7,468 nt of DNA. It comes from an uncultured bacterium. Its GTDB lineage: Bacteria > Bacillota > Clostridia > Lachnospirales > Lachnospiraceae. The notes beneath the pieces were generated by a model. It saw only the letters and a list, made by a program, of their open reading frames with translations. It was not told the DNA's origin and made no database searches. The stretch is taken from assembly GCA_946061355.1 (NCBI GenBank), contig CAMGRE010000120.1:1-7468 (forward strand), in the 5' to 3' direction. Positions 6,175 through 7,468 of the stretch are shown piece by piece; positions within the stretch are counted from its first letter, which is position 1, and each line of letters opens with the position of its first letter. Made by a program: the position numbers and the translations under genes.

Positions 6175-6502
6175 GTATAAACTCATTGTTCCGTAATGTG
6201 TAGAAAAACTTTGCCAGCCGTTCATACAGCGGCTCTGCCTTGTCTCCGAAATGCTCTTTGACGATTTTTCCGATCTCATAGATGCTCCGCTCTCCGTCGA
6301 TCTGTTCCCACACGAAACTGCCGAATTCGTCCAGTTCGATATAACTGACCTTCGGCTTTTTGAAAAGAAGCTGAGCGATCCGGTTAAAGAGTCCCTTATT
6401 TTTTCTCGCAATCTCAATATTTCCCTGCTCGTTTTTCGAGCAGGGAAACAGAGAATTATGCTTTGGAATATAATCCAGATAATTCACTTTTTGTTTCTTC
6501 AT
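6158..6502 (-). CDS. PqqD-like family protein
   Basis: A 114-residue protein whose C-terminal half (about 55-112) matches the PqqD fold: IELDEFGSFVWEQIDGERS, then IYEIGKIVKEHFG, then LYERLAKFFYTLRNNEFI, the winged-helix pattern seen in PqqD and in RiPP recognition elements. PqqD-type domains bind precursor peptides for radical SAM enzymes, but neither such an enzyme nor a clear precursor is seen here, so the role is unknown. It has no signal peptide or membrane segment. Its neighbours, an OPT peptide transporter upstream and a dipeptidase downstream, suggest a part in peptide handling; this is inference. A GTG at 6505 directly precedes the ATG at 6502. Neither has a well-spaced ribosome binding site: the nearest AAAGG is 13 and 16 bases away. 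Translation may therefore depend on ribosomes ending OPT 8-11 bases upstream. A perfect 12-bp hairpin covers codons 19-28. Confidence 0.82.
   Translation of the reverse strand: MKKQKVNYLDYIPKHNSLFPCSKNEQGNIEIARKNKGLFNRIAQLLFKKPKVSYIELDEFGSFVWEQIDGERSIYEIGKIVKEHFGDKAEPLYERLAKFFYTLRNNEFILYVNK
6420..6448 (-). other. perfect 12-bp inverted repeat in the PqqD-like coding sequence
   Basis: TTTCCCTGCTCG at 6420-6431 and CGAGCAGGGAAA at 6437-6448 are exact reverse complements around a five-base loop. In the minus-strand mRNA the loop is AAAAA. The stem has seven G-C pairs and is followed by UAUUGAG rather than a U-run, so it is not a standard terminator in this direction; on the plus strand it is followed by CAGAGAA. 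It encodes residues F19-N28 of the PqqD-like protein. Possible roles are an mRNA stability or processing element, a pause site, or a protein-binding palindrome. Confidence 0.85.
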
Positions 6503-6513
6503 CACTTAAACCA

Positions 6514-7468
6514 TTAAGCCTTTTTTTCTTTGCGGTTCATAAAATATACGATCGTTGCGCACAACAGGGCAAAGAACACAAGTCCGCCCCAGTTGCCAAG
6601 GTTGATTCCAAGGCAGGAGCCCAGGAAATCGCCGAATGTTGCACCGCCGAACGGAATAATGGCAAATACCGCCAACAGAATTCCTACGAGACCTTCACCG
6701 GCAATCAAACCGGAAGAATAGAGGATACCCTTTTCGATACACTTCTTCCTGTCTTCCTCGGAATCCATCTTTTTCGTGTCAAAGTACCAACGGATCAGAC
6801 CGCCGACCATAATCGGTGTACTCAAGTGGATCGGGAGGTAAAGACCTACCGCAAAAGGGAGCACCGGGATCTGCAGAATCTCCACCACAACTGCGATGGC
6901 TACACCACAGAATACAAGTCCCCAAGGAAGATTGCCTTCCATAACGCCTTCCACTACCATCTTCATAAGCGTTGCCTGAGGAGCCGGAAGTTCTGCCGAA
7001 CCGTATCCCCATGCCGCACTGAGCAGATACAGCACGCCGCCGATCGCCACTGCGGATACCACGCAGCCGATCACCTCGCCGATCTGCTGCTTCACCGGTG
7101 TCGCACCAACGATAAATCCGGTCTTTAAATCCTGTGAAGTATCTCCGGCAATCGCTGCAACGATACAAATCACGGAACCGATCGTGATCGCCGCGATCAT
7201 TCCCGGCATACCGACATTACCGGTTATCTTCAGCAGGAAGGTCGCAAACAGAAGTGTCGCGATCGCCATACCGGATACCGGATTGTTGCTGCTTCCAACG
7301 ATACCTACCATACGGGAGGATACCGTAGCAAAGAAAAATCCAAAGATAACAATAATAACCGCACTGATCAGATTCACGGGAATGATCGGAAGCAGCCAGA
7401 TCACAATAGCCACAACAGCCACAACAGCCGCAACAATTCCCATATTCATGTCTTTGTTCAGACGATTG
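6514..7468 (-). CDS. OPT-family oligopeptide transporter, C-terminal half (partial)
   Basis: The C-terminal 317 residues of an OPT-superfamily transporter; the frame is open to the window edge, so the real start lies outside and the first ATG seen (7449) is internal. These inner-membrane carriers are believed to import short peptides coupled to an ion gradient. Full-length bacterial members are usually about 600-670 residues. Family motifs are SSNNPVSGM and GDTSQDLKTGFIVGATP, followed by GLYLPIHLSTPIMVGGLIRW and SGLIAGEGLVG. I count about eight hydrophobic segments, with a short charged loop (KKMDSEEDRKKCIEKG) before the last ones and a basic tail RKEKKA. It is followed after 8-11 bases by the PqqD-like gene, then pepD, suggesting import followed by hydrolysis. 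Alternative OPT substrates, such as metal-chelate compounds, cannot be excluded. Confidence 0.95.
   Translation of the reverse strand, partial: NRLNKDMNMGIVAAVVAVVAIVIWLLPIIPVNLISAVIIVIFGFFFATVSSRMVGIVGSSNNPVSGMAIATLLFATFLLKITGNVGMPGMIAAITIGSVICIVAAIAGDTSQDLKTGFIVGATPVKQQIGEVIGCVVSAVAIGGVLYLLSAAWGYGSAELPAPQATLMKMVVEGVMEGNLPWGLVFCGVAIAVVVEILQIPVLPFAVGLYLPIHLSTPIMVGGLIRWYFDTKKMDSEEDRKKCIEKGILYSSGLIAGEGLVGILLAVFAIIPFGGATFGDFLGSCLGINLGNWGGLVFFALLCATIVYFMNRKEKKA

Noticed and set aside
5433..6203. A 256-codon open frame on the plus strand opposite pepD
   Set aside because: It lies almost entirely antisense to a gene with full catalytic residues, shows no recognisable protein family, and is explained by codon bias of pepD.
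6463..7128. A 221-codon open frame on the plus strand opposite the OPT gene
   Set aside because: Antisense to a clearly conserved transporter; its composition (many His, Arg, Thr) is typical of a reverse-frame shadow.

Overview
The window looks like chromosomal DNA of a Gram-positive anaerobe of the class Clostridia, most likely Lachnospiraceae. This is an inference from protein character and gene order, not from a database search. Supporting points are strong AGGAG-type ribosome binding sites, SigA-like promoters, a short class I phosphotransacetylase next to acetate kinase, the pta-ackA-yceD-rpmF order, a TmcAL of the Bacillota type, and an OPT peptide transporter followed by a small PqqD-like protein and a PepD dipeptidase. 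There are no mobile elements, tRNA or rRNA genes, or CRISPR arrays, and no gene-free stretch longer than 228 bases.

Layout. Bases 47-750 (minus strand) hold yceD and rpmF, two bases apart, driven by a perfect-consensus promoter (TTGACA, 17 bp, TATAAT) just after the ackA stop. Bases 816-3063 (minus) hold pta then ackA in transcription order, which convert acetyl-CoA to acetate and ATP. Bases 3064-3291 are a divergent control region with two back-to-back promoters and a perfect 10-bp palindrome over the pta -35 box. Bases 3292-4608 (plus) hold tmcAL, the tRNA-Met cytidine acetate ligase, with an unusual internal expansion of three 14-residue repeats. It converges on pepD (4623-6071, minus), 14 bases away, across a tandem 28-bp duplication that includes the tmcAL stop codon. 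Upstream of pepD are a PqqD-like gene (6158-6502, minus) and the C-terminal half of an OPT-family oligopeptide transporter (6514 to the window edge, minus).

How the genes fit together. OPT, PqqD-like and PepD form a probable peptide-use operon: import, a small peptide-binding-type domain of unknown role, and dipeptide hydrolysis. Pta and AckA make acetate, and TmcAL is an enzyme family that uses free acetate with ATP to modify tRNA, so the divergent pair joins an acetate producer to an acetate consumer. YceD and L32 belong to large-subunit ribosome assembly.

The points most worth a second look are the PqqD-like protein with no visible peptide-modifying partner, a perfect 12-bp hairpin inside its coding sequence, the three separate short tandem duplications between 3715 and 6174, and the tmcAL/pta-ackA pairing.
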